Both the position numbers and the translations under genes were made by a program. 64,000 bases of DNA from Caulobacter sp. X (GTDB lineage Bacteria; Pseudomonadota; Alphaproteobacteria; Caulobacterales; Caulobacteraceae). This document shows, piece after piece, positions 36,823-46,127 of this stretch (position 1 is the stretch's first letter; every line of letters begins with the position of its first letter). The DNA lies in NCBI RefSeq assembly GCF_002742635.1, contig NZ_PEGF01000001.1:310001-374000 (forward strand), written 5' to 3'. The notes beneath the pieces were generated by a model that saw only the letters and a list, made by a program, of their open reading frames with translations, was not told where the DNA came from and searched no databases.

Positions 36823-37944
36823 ATGGACCGCCGTAACCTTCGCCTCGCCATCGTCCTCATGCTGGGCGCGTCGACGCTGGCCGCCTGCGGCCGGGCTGAG
36901 GTCGCCGCGTCGCCCTCCCCCACCGAAGTCGCCGTGGCGACCGCGCAAGTCGCGACCGTCACCCCGATGGATGATCTTCCAGGCCGGGTGGTCGCCTTCC
37001 GCACCGCCGAAATCCGCCCGCAGGTGTCCGGCGTCGTGACGCGACGGTTCTTCGAGCAGGGAAGCGAGGTCCGAGCGGGCCAGCCGTTGTTCCAGATCGA
37101 TCCCGCCCCCTATCAGGCGGAAGCCGCCGGCGCCCAGGCCGCGCTCCAGCGCGCGATCGCGGTCGCCGACCGCGCCAGGGCCCAGGTCTCGCGTCTCGCG
37201 CCTCTGGTCGAGGCCGACGCCATCAGCCGCCAGAGCTATGACGACGCCGTGTCGGCCAGGGCCCAGGCTGAGGCTGACCTCGCCGAGGCGCGCGCGACCC
37301 TGCGTCGGCGCGGCGTCGAGCTCAGCTTCGCGACCGTGAGGGCGCCGATCAGCGGGCGGATCGGGGAGGCTCAGGTCACGGAAGGCGCCCTGGTCGCCGC
37401 CGGCGGCGCGGGTCCGATGGCCACCGTTCAGCAGATCGACCAGGTCTATGTCGACGTCCGTCAGCCTTCGGCGCGTCTCGAAGCGCTGCGCGCGATGGCG
37501 AGGGGCGGCGCGGGCCGTGAAGTGGAGATCCTGTCGGCGTCCGGCGCGCCCTATCCGCGCAAGGGCAAAATCCTGTTCTCTGGCGTCACGGTGGATCCCG
37601 CCACCGGCGACGCGATCGCGCGCGTCCAGATCGACAATCCCGATCGCGCGCTCCTGCCGGGCATGTTCGTCCGCGCCCGCCTACCGCGCGGGCCGATCGA
37701 CGGCGCGGTCCTGGCGCCTCAGCAGGCGGTGCTTCGCGATAGCGGCGGCAAGCCGATCGTCAGCCTGGTGAACGCCAAGGGCTTGGTCGAGACCCGCGCC
37801 GTCGAGGTCGGTGACGTCGTGGGCGGCCGCTATGTGGTGACCCGAGGTCTAAAGGCCGGCGAACGCGTCATCGTCGAGGGGCAGGACCGCGTCGCGGCTG
37901 GCGCTCAGGTCAAGACCGTTCCGTTCCAGATGGGGGCGCGCTAG
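36823..37944 (+). CDS. RND efflux periplasmic adaptor (membrane fusion lipoprotein)
   Basis: 373 aa. A lipobox LAAC near residue 25 predicts a periplasmic lipoprotein. It is followed by the barrel-sandwich and alpha-hairpin regions (IRPQVSGVVTRRFFEQGSEV; coiled-coil residues about 95-165) and the beta-barrel and membrane-proximal domains (GVTVDPATGDAIARVQIDNP, LLPGMFVRARLP). Such adaptors link the inner-membrane pump to the outer-membrane channel. ATG at 36823 is used; a TTG one codon upstream is less likely. GGGAG lies ahead of it. First gene of a three-gene efflux operon divergent from its presumed regulators. Confidence 0.93.
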   Translation: MDRRNLRLAIVLMLGASTLAACGRAEVAASPSPTEVAVATAQVATVTPMDDLPGRVVAFRTAEIRPQVSGVVTRRFFEQGSEVRAGQPLFQIDPAPYQAEAAGAQAALQRAIAVADRARAQVSRLAPLVEADAISRQSYDDAVSARAQAEADLAEARATLRRRGVELSFATVRAPISGRIGEAQVTEGALVAAGGAGPMATVQQIDQVYVDVRQPSARLEALRAMARGGAGREVEILSASGAPYPRKGKILFSGVTVDPATGDAIARVQIDNPDRALLPGMFVRARLPRGPIDGAVLAPQQAVLRDSGGKPIVSLVNAKGLVETRAVEVGDVVGGRYVVTRGLKAGERVIVEGQDRVAAGAQVKTVPFQMGAR

Positions 37945-37948
37945 TCCC

Positions 37949-40900
37949 ATGCCGAAGTTCTTCATCGAGCGGCCGATCTTCGCCTGGGTCATCGCGATCG
38001 CGATCGTGATGGCCGGCCTGATGGCGATCCCTCGCCTGCCCGTGGCGCGCTACCCGGTCGTGGCGCCGCCGACGGTCAGCATCTACGCCAGCTATCCCGG
38101 GGCCACGCCTCAGGCCATGAATGACTCGGTCGTTGGCTTGATCGAGCGCGAGCTCTCCAGCGTCAAGAACCTGCTCTATTTCGAGTCCTCGACCGACACG
38201 TCAGGCTCGGCCTCGATCACGGCGACCTTCAAGCCGGGCACGAACCCGGAGTTGGCCCAGGTCGACGTCCAGAACCGTCTGAAGACGATCGAGCCGCGCC
38301 TGCCTCAGGCCGTGCGCCAGACCGGCGTCGGCGTTGAAAGCGCCGCGTCCAACTTCCTGATGATGGTCAGCCTGCGCAGTGTCGACGGGCGTGACGACGA
38401 GGTGGCGCTCAGCGACTACATGGCTCGCAACATCGCCGATGAGCTGAAGCGCGTGCCGGGCGTCGGCAGAGTTCAGATGTTCGGATCCGAGCGCGCCATG
38501 CGGATCTGGGTCGATCCGAACAAGCTGACGGGCTTCAATCTCGCGCTGAGCGATGTCACGGCGGCGATCGCGGCCCAGAACCAGCAACTGGCGCCTGGCG
38601 CCCTGGGGGGCGAGCCCACGGTCAAGGACCAGCGCGTGACGGTGCCGCTGACCGCCGACGGCCAATTGCAGACCGTCGAGCAGTTCAAGGCCATCGTGCT
38701 GCGCGCCAACACCTCCGGCTCGCGGGTCACTCTGGGCGACGTCGCCCGTATCGAGCTGAACTCGGCCAACTTCAACTTCGCCACGCGCGAGAACGGCCAG
38801 CCCGCGACGGCGCTCGGCGTTCAGCTTTCGCCCGGCGGCAACGCCGTGCGCACCGCGGCGGCGATCCAGGCCCGGCTCGACGAGCTACAGAAATCCGCGC
38901 CGCCCGGCATGCGGCTGGCCATCCCGTTCAACACCGCCCCGTTCGTCCGCGTCTCGATCGAGAAGGTCGTCCAGACCCTGGTCGAGGCCATGGCGCTGGT
39001 GTTCCTGGTGATGTTCCTGTTCCTGCAGAAGGTCCGCTACACGCTGATCCCGGCCATTGTCGCGCCGATCGCCCTGTTGGGGACGTTCACCGTGATGCTG
39101 GCGGCGGGCTTTTCGATCAATGTGCTGACGATGTTCGGCATGGTGCTGGCGATCGGCATCATCGTCGACGACGCCATCGTCGTGGTCGAGGCGGTCGAGC
39201 GGATCATGGCGACCGAAGGCCTCTCGCCCAAGGACGCCACGCGCAAGGTCATGTCGGAGATGACGGGCGCGATCATCGGCATCACCGCCGTGCTGGCGGC
39301 CGTGTTCATCCCGATGGCTCTGGCCGACGGTTCGGTGGGCGCGATCTATCGCCAGTTCACCCTGTCGATGGCCGTGTCGATCCTGTTCTCGGCTTTCCTG
39401 GCGCTGTCTCTGACCCCGGCCCTGTGCGCGACCTTGCTCAAGCCGATCGACGGCCACGCGCCGAAGAAAGGCTTCTTCGCCTGGTTCGACCAGCGCTTCG
39501 ATCGGCTGACCCAGGGCTACGAGCGCCTGCTGGGCAAGGTTTTGCGCCGCGGCGGACGCGCAATGGCCGCGTTCGGCGTCGTCGCCGCCGTCACGGCGGG
39601 CGCGCTTCTGGTGCTGCCGTCGGCTTTCCTGCCCGAGGAGGACCAGGGCTACTTCATGACTTCCTTCCAGCTGCCGGCCGACGCCACGGCCCAGCGCACC
39701 AGCGAGGCCGTCGCGCGCTTCGAGCACTACGCCCGCACGCGCCCGGCCATCGAGACGACCCAGGCCGTCACCGGCTTCAGCTTCTCGGGCCAAGGCCCCA
39801 ACACCGCGCTGATCTTCACCATGCTCAAGGACTGGAACAAGCGCGACGGAGCCACCAGCGTCGGCGAGGTTGAGGCCGCGACCGAGGCCATGAAGGTCCA
39901 GCGCGAAGGCGAGATCATGTCGGTGATGCCGCCGTCGATCGACGAACTCGGCAACTCGTCCGGCTTCACCCTGGCGCTCCAGGACCACGCCAACCGCGGA
40001 CCCGAGGCCCTGATCAAAGCTCAGACGCGCCTGCTCGAACTCGCGGCTCAGAGCAAACTGGTGACGGGCGTCTATCCCGACGGCCTTCCGCCCGGCTCGA
40101 CGGTCCGGCTGGATATCGACCGGCAGAAGGCCCAGGCCCTGGGCGTTTCCTTCGCCGCGATCGGCGACACCCTGTCGAGCGCCCTGGGCTCAAGCTACGT
40201 CAACGACTTCGTCAACGCCGGCCGCCTGCAGCAGGTGATCGTCCAGGCCGACGCGCCGTTCCGAATGCAGCTCGGCGACGTGCTGAAGCTCTACGTCCGC
40301 AACGAGTCCGGCGGGATGGTCGCACTGTCCGAGGTGGTGACGCCGGTCTGGACAAAGGCGCCGGCCCAGATGACGCGCTTCAACGGCTACCCGTCGGTCC
40401 GCCTGACCGGATCGGCCGCGCCCGGCGTCTCAAGCGGCCAGGCCATAGCCGAGATGGAGCGACTGGCCGCCCAACTGCCCAGGGGCTACGCGGTCGCCTG
40501 GACCGGGCAGTCGCTGCAGGAGAAATTGGCGGGCGCCCAGGCCCCCGCCCTGCTCGCCCTGTCGATGCTGGTCGTCTTCCTGGTCCTGGCGGCGCTCTAT
40601 GAAAGCTGGTCGATCCCGCTGTCGGTGATGCTGGCCATCCCGCTGGGCCTGATCGGCGCCCTGGCCGCGGTGCTCCTGCGAGGCCTGCCCAACGACGTCT
40701 TCTTCAAGGTCGGGCTGATCACCATCATCGGCCTATCGGCCAAGAACGCCATCCTGATCGTCGAGTTCGCCAGGGCCAGCCGCGCTGAGGGCATGGGGCT
40801 CACCGAGGCCGCCATCCATGCCGCCAAGCTCCGCCTGAGACCGATCCTGATGACCAGCCTCGCCTTCGCGCTGGGCGTCGTCCCCCTGGTCATCGCCTCG

Positions 40901-41065
40901 GGCGCCAGCGCCGAAACCCAGCACGCCATCGGCACCGGCGTATTTGGTGGAATGATCACCGGCACCTTGCTGACGATCATCCTGGTTCCCGTCTTCTTCG
41001 TCGTGGTCGTCGGCGCCGCTGAGCGCCTAACCGGACGACACAAAGCCGCTCCGTCGGAGCCCTGA
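37949..41065 (+). CDS. RND multidrug efflux permease, HAE1 family (AcrB/AdeB type)
   Basis: 1038 aa, full length for the family. Proton-relay residues are visible: the aspartate pair in GIIVDDAIVVVEA near residue 407 and the lysine in GLSAKNAILIVEFA near residue 932. The N-terminus (MPKFFIERPIFAWVIAI) and two large periplasmic loops are typical of trimeric AcrB-like drug/proton antiporters. It begins 4 bp after the adaptor gene and ends 3 bp before the outer-membrane factor. Together with the AdeRS-like system it probably exports amphiphilic toxic compounds, perhaps plant phenolics released by hemicellulose breakdown; the latter is speculation. Confidence 0.95.
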   Translation: MPKFFIERPIFAWVIAIAIVMAGLMAIPRLPVARYPVVAPPTVSIYASYPGATPQAMNDSVVGLIERELSSVKNLLYFESSTDTSGSASITATFKPGTNPELAQVDVQNRLKTIEPRLPQAVRQTGVGVESAASNFLMMVSLRSVDGRDDEVALSDYMARNIADELKRVPGVGRVQMFGSERAMRIWVDPNKLTGFNLALSDVTAAIAAQNQQLAPGALGGEPTVKDQRVTVPLTADGQLQTVEQFKAIVLRANTSGSRVTLGDVARIELNSANFNFATRENGQPATALGVQLSPGGNAVRTAAAIQARLDELQKSAPPGMRLAIPFNTAPFVRVSIEKVVQTLVEAMALVFLVMFLFLQKVRYTLIPAIVAPIALLGTFTVMLAAGFSINVLTMFGMVLAIGIIVDDAIVVVEAVERIMATEGLSPKDATRKVMSEMTGAIIGITAVLAAVFIPMALADGSVGAIYRQFTLSMAVSILFSAFLALSLTPALCATLLKPIDGHAPKKGFFAWFDQRFDRLTQGYERLLGKVLRRGGRAMAAFGVVAAVTAGALLVLPSAFLPEEDQGYFMTSFQLPADATAQRTSEAVARFEHYARTRPAIETTQAVTGFSFSGQGPNTALIFTMLKDWNKRDGATSVGEVEAATEAMKVQREGEIMSVMPPSIDELGNSSGFTLALQDHANRGPEALIKAQTRLLELAAQSKLVTGVYPDGLPPGSTVRLDIDRQKAQALGVSFAAIGDTLSSALGSSYVNDFVNAGRLQQVIVQADAPFRMQLGDVLKLYVRNESGGMVALSEVVTPVWTKAPAQMTRFNGYPSVRLTGSAAPGVSSGQAIAEMERLAAQLPRGYAVAWTGQSLQEKLAGAQAPALLALSMLVVFLVLAALYESWSIPLSVMLAIPLGLIGALAAVLLRGLPNDVFFKVGLITIIGLSAKNAILIVEFARASRAEGMGLTEAAIHAAKLRLRPILMTSLAFALGVVPLVIASGASAETQHAIGTGVFGGMITGTLLTIILVPVFFVVVVGAAERLTGRHKAAPSEP

Positions 41066-41068
41066 TCC

Positions 41069-42445
41069 ATGCGCGCTCTGATCCTTTGCAGCGCCGCGCT
41101 GCTTTGCGCCTGCTCCGTCACGCCTCGCCTGGAGTTCCCCGCGGCGCCAGTTCCCGCGGCCTATCCCATCATCGAGGGCGGCGTGGCGACGGACATGCCT
41201 GCGGCGAGATCGTTGGCCTGGAAGCAGGTCTATGGCGATCCGAGGCTTCAGGCCCTGATCAGTCAAGCCCTGGACCAGAGCCGGGACCTCCGCGCCGCTC
41301 TGCTGAACGTCGAGGCCGCCCGCACCGAACGCGGCGTCGCTCGCGGCGCCCTGGGCCCGAGCCTCGACGCCAATCTGTCCAGAACCCAAGAGCGCTCACC
41401 GTCTCAAGGCCGGTCGGACGCCTATGCGGCCAACCTTGGACTGACGGCCTTCGAGCTGGACCTGTTCGGACGCCTCCGGGCTCAATCCAGCGCCGCCTCC
41501 GAGCGCTATCTCGCCAGCGAGACGGGCGCGCGCGCCGCGCGGATCGCCGTCATCTCGGCCGTCGCGACGGCCTATCTCGACGAGCGGCTGGCCGAGGAGC
41601 AGTTGACGCTGACCGAAGCCACTCTGGCGGACTGGCGCTCATCGCTCGACATCGCCCAACGGCTCAAGTCGGCCTCGCAAGCCAGCGGCCTCGACGTCGC
41701 CCAGGCCGAGGGCCTCGTACGCCAAGCGGAAGCCGATCGCGAGGCCGGTCGCCGCGCGCTCGCCCGGGCCCGCAATGCTCTTGAGCTCGTGGTCGGCGCC
41801 ACGGAGCCGGATTCGCTGCCGCCGCCCATTCGTCTGGCCGATCAGCCGCTCCCAACCCAACTGGAGCCGGGTCTTCCCGCCGAACTGCTGGTCCGTCGAC
41901 CCGATATCGCCCAGGCCGAGCACATGCTTCGAGCCGCCAATGCCGATATCGGCGCCGCGCGCGCGGCCCTGCTGCCCCGGATCTCGCTGACAGGCGCGCT
42001 CGGGGGCGCCAGCGCGGATCTCGGCGCGCTGTTCGATCGCGGAAGCCGCGCCTGGTCGTTTGCCCCGCAGATCACCCAGCCGATCTTCCGGAGCGGACAG
42101 CTGCGGGGCGCCGTCGCCTTGACCGAGGTGCGCAAATCGCTCGCCGTGACGACCTACGAAAAGCAGATCCAAATCGCTTTCCGGGAGGTGGCCGACGGCC
42201 TCGCGGCCCAGGCCACCTTCGCCAACCAGGTCCATGTCCAGGAGGGCGTGGCCGAGGCCGCCGCCCGGCGTCTGCGCCTTTCGGGGCTGCGCTATCGCGC
42301 CGGGCTGGACGGCCGCCTTGAGCTGCTCGACGCCCAGCGCGCCGACTACGCGGCGCGTCAGGCGCTGCTGTCGCTGAGGCGCGACCAGCTCACGGCCATG
42401 GTCGCGCTCTACGCCGCGCTGGGCGGCGGTTCGGAGCCGACGTAG
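41069..42445 (+). CDS. RND efflux outer-membrane factor, NodT/OprM-type lipoprotein
   Basis: 458 aa. Short signal with lipobox LLCAC (Cys near residue 15). Two repeats of the TolC fold are visible: AWKQVYGDPRLQALISQALDQSRDL near residue 50 and RRPDIAQAEHMLRAANADIGAARAALLPRISLTGALG near residue 275. NodT-family signature segments support an OprM/AdeC-type channel. It completes the adaptor-pump-channel operon. The sigma-factor gene begins 31 bp later on the same strand, with no obvious terminator between, so read-through is possible. Confidence 0.93.
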   Translation: MRALILCSAALLCACSVTPRLEFPAAPVPAAYPIIEGGVATDMPAARSLAWKQVYGDPRLQALISQALDQSRDLRAALLNVEAARTERGVARGALGPSLDANLSRTQERSPSQGRSDAYAANLGLTAFELDLFGRLRAQSSAASERYLASETGARAARIAVISAVATAYLDERLAEEQLTLTEATLADWRSSLDIAQRLKSASQASGLDVAQAEGLVRQAEADREAGRRALARARNALELVVGATEPDSLPPPIRLADQPLPTQLEPGLPAELLVRRPDIAQAEHMLRAANADIGAARAALLPRISLTGALGGASADLGALFDRGSRAWSFAPQITQPIFRSGQLRGAVALTEVRKSLAVTTYEKQIQIAFREVADGLAAQATFANQVHVQEGVAEAAARRLRLSGLRYRAGLDGRLELLDAQRADYAARQALLSLRRDQLTAMVALYAALGGGSEPT

Positions 42446-42476
42446 CGATCCCGCGAACCGCCTAGCGCGAAATCTC

Positions 42477-43010
42477 GTGAACGACGATCCACACACCCAA
42501 CCAACGCCTTCGCTGGTCCTCGCCTACATCGCGCGGCGTGAGGACATGCGCCGCTTCTTTTCTGTCCGGACCCGCGCGGCCCCGGACGTTGAGGACCTGA
42601 TGCAGGATCTCTTCCTGAAGGTTCAGCGGGTGGATGGCGCCGCCATCGAGAACCCGTCCGCCTATCTCTACCGACTGGCCTCGAACCTACTACTGGACCG
42701 GCTCCGCGCTCGGCGACGCTCCGAGGCCCGCGACGCTGATTGGCGGAGCGTAAGCCACACGACCGTGGACGGCGCCGACATCGCGGATGCGCCGGACGCC
42801 GAGGCCGCTGTGGACGCTCGCCTGCGGCTTGAGCGATTGACCCAGGCGCTCGCGGAGCTGCCCCCAAGAACGCGGCAAGTCTTCTGGCTGCATAAGATCG
42901 ATGGCCTCACCCACGCTCAGACGGCCGAGCAACTCGGAATCTCACGCAGCGCGGTCGAGAAACACATGACGCGCACGCTCCAGCACCTGCTCGCGAAGGT
43001 CGGTCGATGA
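42477..43010 (+). CDS. ECF sigma factor, FecI-like, without a visible anti-sigma partner
   Basis: 177 aa. Region 2 is seen as DVEDLMQDLFLKVQRV and PSAYLYRLASNLLLDRLR, and region 4 as LAELPPRTRQVFWLHKIDGLTHAQTAEQLGISRSAVEKHM. The pattern PRTRQVFWLHKIDG with SAVEKHM is that of FecI-type sigma factors, which are normally followed by a FecR-like anti-sigma gene and a TBDR. Here neither follows; the next gene encodes a small secreted protein. GTG start at 42477. It may be co-transcribed with the RND operon. Its target promoters are unknown. Confidence 0.88.
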   Translation: MNDDPHTQPTPSLVLAYIARREDMRRFFSVRTRAAPDVEDLMQDLFLKVQRVDGAAIENPSAYLYRLASNLLLDRLRARRRSEARDADWRSVSHTTVDGADIADAPDAEAAVDARLRLERLTQALAELPPRTRQVFWLHKIDGLTHAQTAEQLGISRSAVEKHMTRTLQHLLAKVGR

Positions 43011-43227
43011 CATCACGATGATGACGTCGCTTCAGAGTCGCGCCATGGCTCGCGGAGCCGTAAAGCTCGACTTGGCCTTCGTCGCGCCGACGGGGCCGAG
43101 GCTCTCCACAAGCCCTCCACATAACCTCCACTCCGTCGCAACGGCGGGGGGCGATAAGAGCTTCGCACCCGAGGTTCGCGCCTCGCGCTGATCCTTGGAA
43201 CAACCCGCTCAACCCAGGACGAACACA

Positions 43228-43761
43228 GTGCTTTCTAGACAAGCCACCTTTGTCTCGGCGATCGTCGCCACGATGCTCCTATCCGAGCCCGCCCTGGCGC
43301 AAGTCAAAGCGCAGTCGGTGGACGCGCCAAAGACGCCAGGAAAGCCAGAGCGCAATGGCCTGCGCGACGCGCGCGACAAGGCCATGGACATCGGCGCTCA
43401 GCCTGCCCGCGACTTTGGCATGGCAAAGCGCGAGATTCCCCCGATCCTGCAGAAGGCGTACGACGCCCCGTACAGCCTGAAGACGTCGGACACCTGCGCG
43501 GCGCTCGAGACCGAGATCGTCGCTCTGAATGGAGCGCTCGGCCCTGATCTCGACTCCGAGGGTGCGAACAATGAAAGCCGCGACGGCAAGATGGCGGAAG
43601 CCGGCGGGAAGATGGTGGTCAACAGCCTGATCCCCTTCCGCGGCCTCGTGCGTGAAATCTCCGGCGCAGCTCCCGCCGATCGCCACCTCAACAACTTGGT
43701 TGACGCAGGCTTGGCCCGCCGCGGTTTCCTCCGGGGCGTGCATCTGGCGAAGGGCTGCTAG
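43228..43761 (+). CDS. Small secreted protein of unknown function
   Basis: 177 aa from a GTG at 43228 with AGGACG upstream. The N-terminus is a signal peptide (FVSAIVATMLLSEPALAQ). The mature part has a basic stretch, then KTSDTCAALETEIVALNGALGPDLD near residues 85-110, a segment with coiled-coil-like periodicity, and two cysteines including the C-terminal residue. The end (SLIPFRGLVREISGA) is hydrophobic. No enzyme motif was found. It follows the sigma factor by 217 bp; whether it belongs to the sigma regulon is unknown. Probably a conserved hypothetical of Caulobacterales. Confidence 0.7.
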   Translation: MLSRQATFVSAIVATMLLSEPALAQVKAQSVDAPKTPGKPERNGLRDARDKAMDIGAQPARDFGMAKREIPPILQKAYDAPYSLKTSDTCAALETEIVALNGALGPDLDSEGANNESRDGKMAEAGGKMVVNSLIPFRGLVREISGAAPADRHLNNLVDAGLARRGFLRGVHLAKGC

Positions 43762-43871
43762 CCATACTCCCAAATGCGCATGCCGCCGGAGTCAGGTCTT
43801 TGGCTGATATCGCTCAGGCCGACAGTCGCGGCTTAAAGAGCCAGGACAGGCGTCCATCCATCGCTCCGGTC

Positions 43872-45176
43872 TCAAGCGAGATTGCTTGACGCCAACTCTC
43901 TGGGACGCCGAGAGCGAGCGACGAAGTAGAGGCCGGCCAGAACGGTGCAGGCCGCGCCAAAAAGGCTAGTCGCATAGATGCTGGCCACGAAGAAGTGCAG
44001 CCAGTCGAGGTCGACCATGGCGAAGTTGCGCCAGATCAGCAGCGCGACGCTGCCCAGATAGCCCGACGCATCGGCGACATAGATCAGAAAGCCCGCCGTT
44101 CCGACCTGGCCGCTGAAGGCGACCATGCGGTCGAACAGCATCGCGTTGAACGGCGTATAGGCCAGATAGACGCCCGCGCCCGTCAGGATCATCCAGGTGA
44201 GCGGCGACAGCATGTGCGCCTGGAAGGCCAGGGTCGAGACGCCGAGCAGGACGAAGCCCGTGAAGATCACGCCATGCATCACGAGCAGCGCGCGCAGATT
44301 GTCCTTCACCAGCATCACCGCGCCCAGGACGCCCAGGGCGATGACGGCGACGGGCAACTCACTGGCGGTGAAGACGTCCGAGGCCTTGCCAAAGCCCAGG
44401 GCGGTCCAGATCTCGGCGGCGAAGTTGTCCCGGAAGTCGCGCAGCGCGGTCAGCAGAACATATGAAAGCACTAGCAGCACGATGCCTGGCGCATAGGTCG
44501 CCAGGAACGCCCGGCGCTGGGCGCCGTCCATCGGCTGGCGGCGCACTCGAGCGGCCTCGTCAGCGGCGTTCGGCGGCGGCAGCTGGGTCAGCGCCCACAC
44601 CGACACAAACAGCAACGGCATGAACACCGCGCCGGTGGCGGCCGGCATCCAGAACGGCGAGACGTGGAAGTCGCTCATCAGCCATTTGCCGACCGACTTC
44701 ACGACGCCCGAGGAGAGGATGAAGCTGGCGCAAAGAATGGCGCCCAGAACCTCGGACGTCCGCCGCCCTTCCATGTAACCGAACACCAGGCCCCAGATCA
44801 TGCCCAGCGGCAGGCCGTTGAGGAACAGGGCCGCGACGTTCCAGGGCGCCGGAACCAGGGCGAAGGCCAAGAGCGCTAGCCACGAAGCGCCGATCAAGCC
44901 GAGGATCGCTCCGCCTCGACGCGCCGGCGCGATCTCCGAGATCACCTTGACGCCGATGAACTTGGACAGGGCGTAGCCCAGCACCTGAGCCAGCACGAGG
45001 GCGATCTTGTAGTCGATCGCGAAACTCCAGCCATCAACGGCGCCGAAGGTCGCTGCGGCGAACGGCTTGCGGAAGGCGTACATCGAGAAATAGGCGCAGA
45101 ACCCAGCCAGCCCCGCGAAAAGCGCGAAGGCCAGCGGATTGGCGCGCTCAAGCCAGCGCCGGGGACCGAATGTCAT
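43872..45176 (-). CDS. MFS transporter, OPA/DUF5690-like, putative organophosphate or phosphonate uptake
   Basis: 434 aa, about 12 membrane spans. The N-terminal AYFSMYAFRKPFAAATF resembles the organophosphate:phosphate antiporter group (GlpT/UhpT relatives), whose arginine/lysine residues bind phosphate esters, and the overall sequence fits DUF5690. It is divergent from nothing: the GntR gene lies upstream on the same strand, 69 bp away. A perfect TGGTCTAGACCA palindrome sits 26 bp before its ATG. With phospholipase C and phosphonate enzymes nearby, uptake of a phosphorylated or phosphonate headgroup is plausible. Substrate is inferred from context only. Confidence 0.75.
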   Translation of the reverse strand: MTFGPRRWLERANPLAFALFAGLAGFCAYFSMYAFRKPFAAATFGAVDGWSFAIDYKIALVLAQVLGYALSKFIGVKVISEIAPARRGGAILGLIGASWLALLAFALVPAPWNVAALFLNGLPLGMIWGLVFGYMEGRRTSEVLGAILCASFILSSGVVKSVGKWLMSDFHVSPFWMPAATGAVFMPLLFVSVWALTQLPPPNAADEAARVRRQPMDGAQRRAFLATYAPGIVLLVLSYVLLTALRDFRDNFAAEIWTALGFGKASDVFTASELPVAVIALGVLGAVMLVKDNLRALLVMHGVIFTGFVLLGVSTLAFQAHMLSPLTWMILTGAGVYLAYTPFNAMLFDRMVAFSGQVGTAGFLIYVADASGYLGSVALLIWRNFAMVDLDWLHFFVASIYATSLFGAACTVLAGLYFVARSRRPRELASSNLA

Positions 45177-45201
45177 GGATACGCCCTTCGATAAACTGGC
45201 T

Positions 45202-45213
45202 TGGTCTAGACCA
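45202..45213. promoter_or_regulatory. GntR (HutC/DasR-type) operator, perfect palindrome
   Basis: TGGTCTAGACCA, identical to the core of the dre-type sites bound by DasR/NagR-like HutC-subfamily regulators. It lies between the GntR gene and the transporter gene, directly before the transporter start. Variant copies are at 46093, 57816 and 58030. Confidence 0.75.
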
Positions 45214-45245
45214 CGTACGTGTCGGCTCGATGACGGCGCCCTGCC

Positions 45246-45965
45246 CTAGCGCACCCGAATATCCACGCTGACGGTCAGGGCGTCATGGCGCCAGTATTCG
45301 CGATCGAATTCGACCACATTGCCTTGAGCGTCGTAGCAGGTCCGCACCAGGCTGAGGCCCGGCAGGCCCGATTTCACCCGCAGCGCCTCGGCCTCGTCGC
45401 GCGTCAGAGCGCAGGGCCGCATATCGACCTTGTTGCGCGCCACGCCGATGCCATAGACCGTCTTCAGCACGCTGGTCAGCGAACCGTTCAGGTCGTGCTC
45501 GATCAGGCCAGGCGCGCGAGCGCCATCGACGATGATGCTCTCGATCAGCACGGCGCGGCCGTCGATCGAGCGGCGTCGGCGGATCCAGTACATCGGCGCG
45601 CCGATCGGGCGCGAGAAGATCTGGGCCAGTATGCCGTCGCAGGTGATCTCGACCTTACTCAGCGTTTCGGTTTCGGGCCGTCGCCCCTGCGCCTCGACGT
45701 AGGACATGAAGCCCTCCCAGCGTGTTGGGTCATAGACCACGGGGGGCGGCGAAACGTACCAGCCGCTACGGTCCTTCCGGTAGATGATCCCTTCGGCCTC
45801 GAGCTGGAAAAGCGCTTCTCGCACGGTGCCGCGCGCCACGCCTCCGCCGATCTGCAGCTGACGCTCGGAAGGCAGCCGCTCGCCGGGCTTGAATTCGCCG
45901 GCCGTGATGCGGGCGGCGATGTCGTCACGCACGCCGAGATACTGAAGACTTTCGGGCTGTTGCAT
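45246..45965 (-). CDS. GntR-family regulator with UTRA domain (HutC subfamily)
   Basis: 239 aa. Winged-helix N-terminus (ITAGEFKPGERLPSERQLQ, VARGTVREALFQLEAEGIIYR near residues 17-60) and a C-terminal UTRA ligand-binding domain (residues about 95-235, with RRRSIDGRAVLIES and a final FDREYWRHDALTV). HutC-subfamily members include PhnF, NagR/DasR and HutC and sense small phosphorylated or amino compounds. The neighbouring TGGTCTAGACCA sites are the expected operator type. It is divergent from phospholipase C and precedes the transporter, so it is the likely local regulator of the organophosphate genes. Confidence 0.9.
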   Translation of the reverse strand: MQQPESLQYLGVRDDIAARITAGEFKPGERLPSERQLQIGGGVARGTVREALFQLEAEGIIYRKDRSGWYVSPPPVVYDPTRWEGFMSYVEAQGRRPETETLSKVEITCDGILAQIFSRPIGAPMYWIRRRRSIDGRAVLIESIIVDGARAPGLIEHDLNGSLTSVLKTVYGIGVARNKVDMRPCALTRDEAEALRVKSGLPGLSLVRTCYDAQGNVVEFDREYWRHDALTVSVDIRVR

Positions 45966-46092
45966 CGAACGACCTAGCCAGCGGTCGAATCCCGCCGCCC
46001 TTAAGGATGGAAGGGGGGCATCCCTGGGTCAAGGAACCCGATCGGGTCGAACGCCCGCCGCCCCAAAATGTCACGAAACCTTCGCGTCAATC

Positions 46093-46104
46093 TGGTCTAT
46101 ACCA
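46093..46104. promoter_or_regulatory. GntR-type operator before phospholipase C
   Basis: TGGTCTATACCA, one base from the perfect palindrome at 45202; 24 bp before the phospholipase ATG, overlapping the expected core promoter. Confidence 0.7.
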
Positions 46105-46127
46105 AATCGGATTGTGGGAGATGGATC

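Noticed and set aside
43018..43191. 57-codon frame after the sigma factor, considered as an anti-sigma peptide
   Set aside because: No membrane segment, no FecR-like sequence and no ribosome site at a proper distance.
43198..43227. GGAAC element before the secreted-protein gene as a general-stress (EcfG-type) promoter
   Set aside because: No matching CGTT -10 element at 16-17 bp spacing.
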